Of a DNA stretch of 64,000 nucleotides, positions 62,177 to 64,000 are shown piece after piece. Position 1 is the stretch's first letter, and each line of letters opens with the position of its first letter. Position numbers and translations under genes: made by a program. Under the pieces are notes generated by a model. It saw nothing but the letters and a program-made list of their open reading frames with translations. It had not been told where the DNA came from and did not search any database. Origin of the DNA: JASGMR01 sp963664675 (GTDB lineage Bacteria > Thermotogota > Thermotogae > Petrotogales > Kosmotogaceae); contig CAXXLB010000009.1 of the NCBI GenBank assembly GCA_963664675.2, positions 1,116,001 through 1,180,000 of the forward strand. Reading direction: 5' to 3'.

Positions 62177-62456
62177 TTTAACCTCCGGTTTTCAATGTAG
62201 GCAGTTATGAATAGGCTTTAGGAATAAAATCACGTATTTGAAATTGCATGATCTGTTTTCTGACATAATGCATTTATACATCTTTTATATTTCTTTTCAT
62301 ATTTATTATATTACTTGTAAAATGAATAAAAAATTTCTCGTATAGAACATGAACAATTCTATCTATGAAGCAATATTTCCAAAATATCATAAATGTTTAT
62401 TTTTACTTTGAGAAATAATAGCTACTCAGATGTAAAACTATTTATCGTATTTATTT

Positions 62457-64000
62457 TCATAAATTTTTTCCACTGAATTTGAATCCTTTTTTAAAGACCT
62501 TCATACACGCATTAACAACGTTTGTATCATATTTTTTACCTGAAAATATTCGTAGTTCTTCAAAGGCTTCATTCAGCGATAGTGCGGGTCTGTACGGTTT
62601 GTGCGAAGTCATTGCATCCACAACATCAGCGACTGCAAGTATGCGTGCCCCTATCGTTATTTCTCCGTCTTTCAGCTTCCTCGGATATCCCGATCCGTTA
62701 ATTCTTTCATGGTGCTCATAAACAGCTTCCCATATATATTTGGGCATCTCGGATTCTCTTAATATTTCATAGGCTATCGTCGGATGCGTCATTATCATCT
62801 GGTATTCAATATCAGTTATTTTTCCGGGTTTCGTAAGGATTTCCGAAGGTATTTTTATCATTCCTATATCATGTATCCTTCCGGCAATTTCAATTTCTTC
62901 GATTTCTTTTTTACTGAGATTCAGTTCCTTTGCAATTTCTCCTGCCAACATTGCGACTCTCATCTGATGCCCAGCGGTGTATCTGTCCCTTTCTTCGATG
63001 ATTTTTCCAAGCACGTTTATGAGAGAATTGAAGGATTTGTTTATAGTATGTATCGCTTTTTCCAGTTCAATTTTTGTTTTTGTAACTTCGGTTATATCTT
63101 CCAGAGTACTTATAACATATTTCATTTCATCCGATCTGGAATAGTATATAGAGGAATTGTATCGAACGTAAATATCATTTTCTAATTGAGGGGAGGAGAT
63201 TTTTTCTTCAAAAGTTATTTCCTTATCATCTCTACTCTCAATTTCATTGAATATTTGTTTGAAGATTCTGCTGATTCCGAATAAATTGATTTCGTCTGCG
63301 TTTTTATTCACCATTTCTTCCATTGGTAAGTTTATAATTTTCAGCAAAGCGTTATTGACGTTTACAATTTTCCCTTTTTCGTCTGTAACAAAAATACCTA
63401 TAGAAGCATTATGAAATATTCCTTCAAATCTTTTTTTACTGTCCACTAAGGCCCTTTCTATTTTTTCCTGTTCACTGATATCCCTTATCGTTACTATCAC
63501 ATATTTTTCATCGTCGTATTTTAGCAAACTGAGACCTATATCTCCATAAATATTTCTGTTTTTTCCTTTTATTTCAAATCTGCCCCTCGTGGTATTATCG
63601 TCGAGAATGTCTTCTATTAAATGATTTATATAGACTTTGTCGGACAATATCAAATCACACAGATACATTTTCTTTATCTCATCCGCCGAATATTCAAGTG
63701 TACGAATGACTTGGGGGTTGAAATCAACGATTTTATATATTTTATTATTCTCTTTTAAAGAACAAAGAAGTACCAGATCACTTATATTGTTGAATATTGC
63801 GAGATGTTTTTTATTCGATTCCTCGTTTTCTTTTTTCTTTTTATGATCCTCGACCTCTCTTATGATTATTAATGAGAGCTTATTCATATAGTCTTTCAAA
63901 ATGTAATCCCTTGCTCCCATTTTCATCAATTCGATGGCCTTTTCATGTTTAATAGATCCCGAAACTACTATAAACGGAGTGTCAATTTCATTTTCCTTTA
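62457..64000 (-). CDS. Response regulator with PAS domains and HD-GYP (5' end beyond window)
   Basis: The frame is open to the right edge, so the N-terminus is missing. The visible 513 residues start inside a receiver domain (TPFIVVSGSIKHEKAIELMK, then GARDYILKD with the switch lysine), continue through a coiled coil and two PAS domains (about residues 70-185 and 188-310 of the visible part) and end in an HD-GYP domain with HDIGMI, HHERINGSGYP, RPYRPALS. The first HD motif reads HDIGMI rather than HDxGK, which may weaken catalysis. A second c-di-GMP phosphodiesterase candidate in the window. Confidence 0.92.
   Translation of the reverse strand, partial: KENEIDTPFIVVSGSIKHEKAIELMKMGARDYILKDYMNKLSLIIIREVEDHKKKKENEESNKKHLAIFNNISDLVLLCSLKENNKIYKIVDFNPQVIRTLEYSADEIKKMYLCDLILSDKVYINHLIEDILDDNTTRGRFEIKGKNRNIYGDIGLSLLKYDDEKYVIVTIRDISEQEKIERALVDSKKRFEGIFHNASIGIFVTDEKGKIVNVNNALLKIINLPMEEMVNKNADEINLFGISRIFKQIFNEIESRDDKEITFEEKISSPQLENDIYVRYNSSIYYSRSDEMKYVISTLEDITEVTKTKIELEKAIHTINKSFNSLINVLGKIIEERDRYTAGHQMRVAMLAGEIAKELNLSKKEIEEIEIAGRIHDIGMIKIPSEILTKPGKITDIEYQMIMTHPTIAYEILRESEMPKYIWEAVYEHHERINGSGYPRKLKDGEITIGARILAVADVVDAMTSHKPYRPALSLNEAFEELRIFSGKKYDTNVVNACMKVFKKGFKFSGKNL

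Overview
The window is AT-rich bacterial chromosome dominated by solute uptake and sugar catabolism. It has no rRNA, tRNA, phage, transposase or CRISPR array that I can see. Strong purine-rich ribosome binding sites, frequent TTG and GTG starts, AGA-biased arginine codons and many sugar ABC systems whose binding proteins have plain signal peptides (no lipobox cysteine) suggest an anaerobic fermenter of the Thermotogota type, perhaps a mesophilic or moderately thermophilic relative of Mesotoga, Kosmotoga or Petrotoga. This is inference from gene content; no marker gene here settles it.

Left part (1-16 kb): a DinB-like protein, a YkvA-like membrane protein and CorA; then a tightly overlapping signalling operon (periplasmic-sensor histidine kinase, single-domain response regulator, receiver-PAS-HD-GYP protein); a 46-residue zinc ribbon missed by length cut-offs; a type I methylase and specificity pair without a restriction subunit; a LysM-acid phosphatase fusion; an HTH regulator with two small membrane proteins; a hemolysin III homologue; and a GntR-regulated ABC-2 exporter with a well-resolved promoter and operator.

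Middle (15-49 kb): a LacI-regulated GH2 glycosidase whose frame breaks at an A7 run; an ABC exporter with its own two-component system, flanked by two copies of an ~77-bp repeat; a GntR-UTRA operon joining a CUT1 transporter to a nucleoside phosphorylase; an IclR-type operon with a CUT2 (ribose-type) transporter, dehydratase, aldolase, SDR, cyclase-family hydrolase and FGGY kinase, probably for a sugar acid, lactone or polyol; and a SorC-type operon with a CUT1 transporter, PfkB, FGGY and ROK kinases and a class II aldolase. Each set reads as one catabolic unit: uptake, oxidation or dehydration or phosphorylation, then aldol cleavage, with its own regulator.

Right part (49-64 kb): a LexA/CI-type self-cleaving repressor, a NagD-like phosphatase, and two further CUT1 operons that share an almost identical promoter and structured 5' leader although the proteins behind them are only distantly alike. 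In both leaders the hairpin's 3' arm can alternatively pair with the Shine-Dalgarno sequence, so this pair is my best candidate for an undescribed RNA switch. An MFS transporter, a DUF2202 ferritin-like protein, an SPL-like radical SAM protein, a HEAT-like protein and a second HD-GYP regulator (cut by the window edge) follow.

A recurring design is a stem-loop just after each binding-protein gene and before the permease genes, seen in five transport operons.
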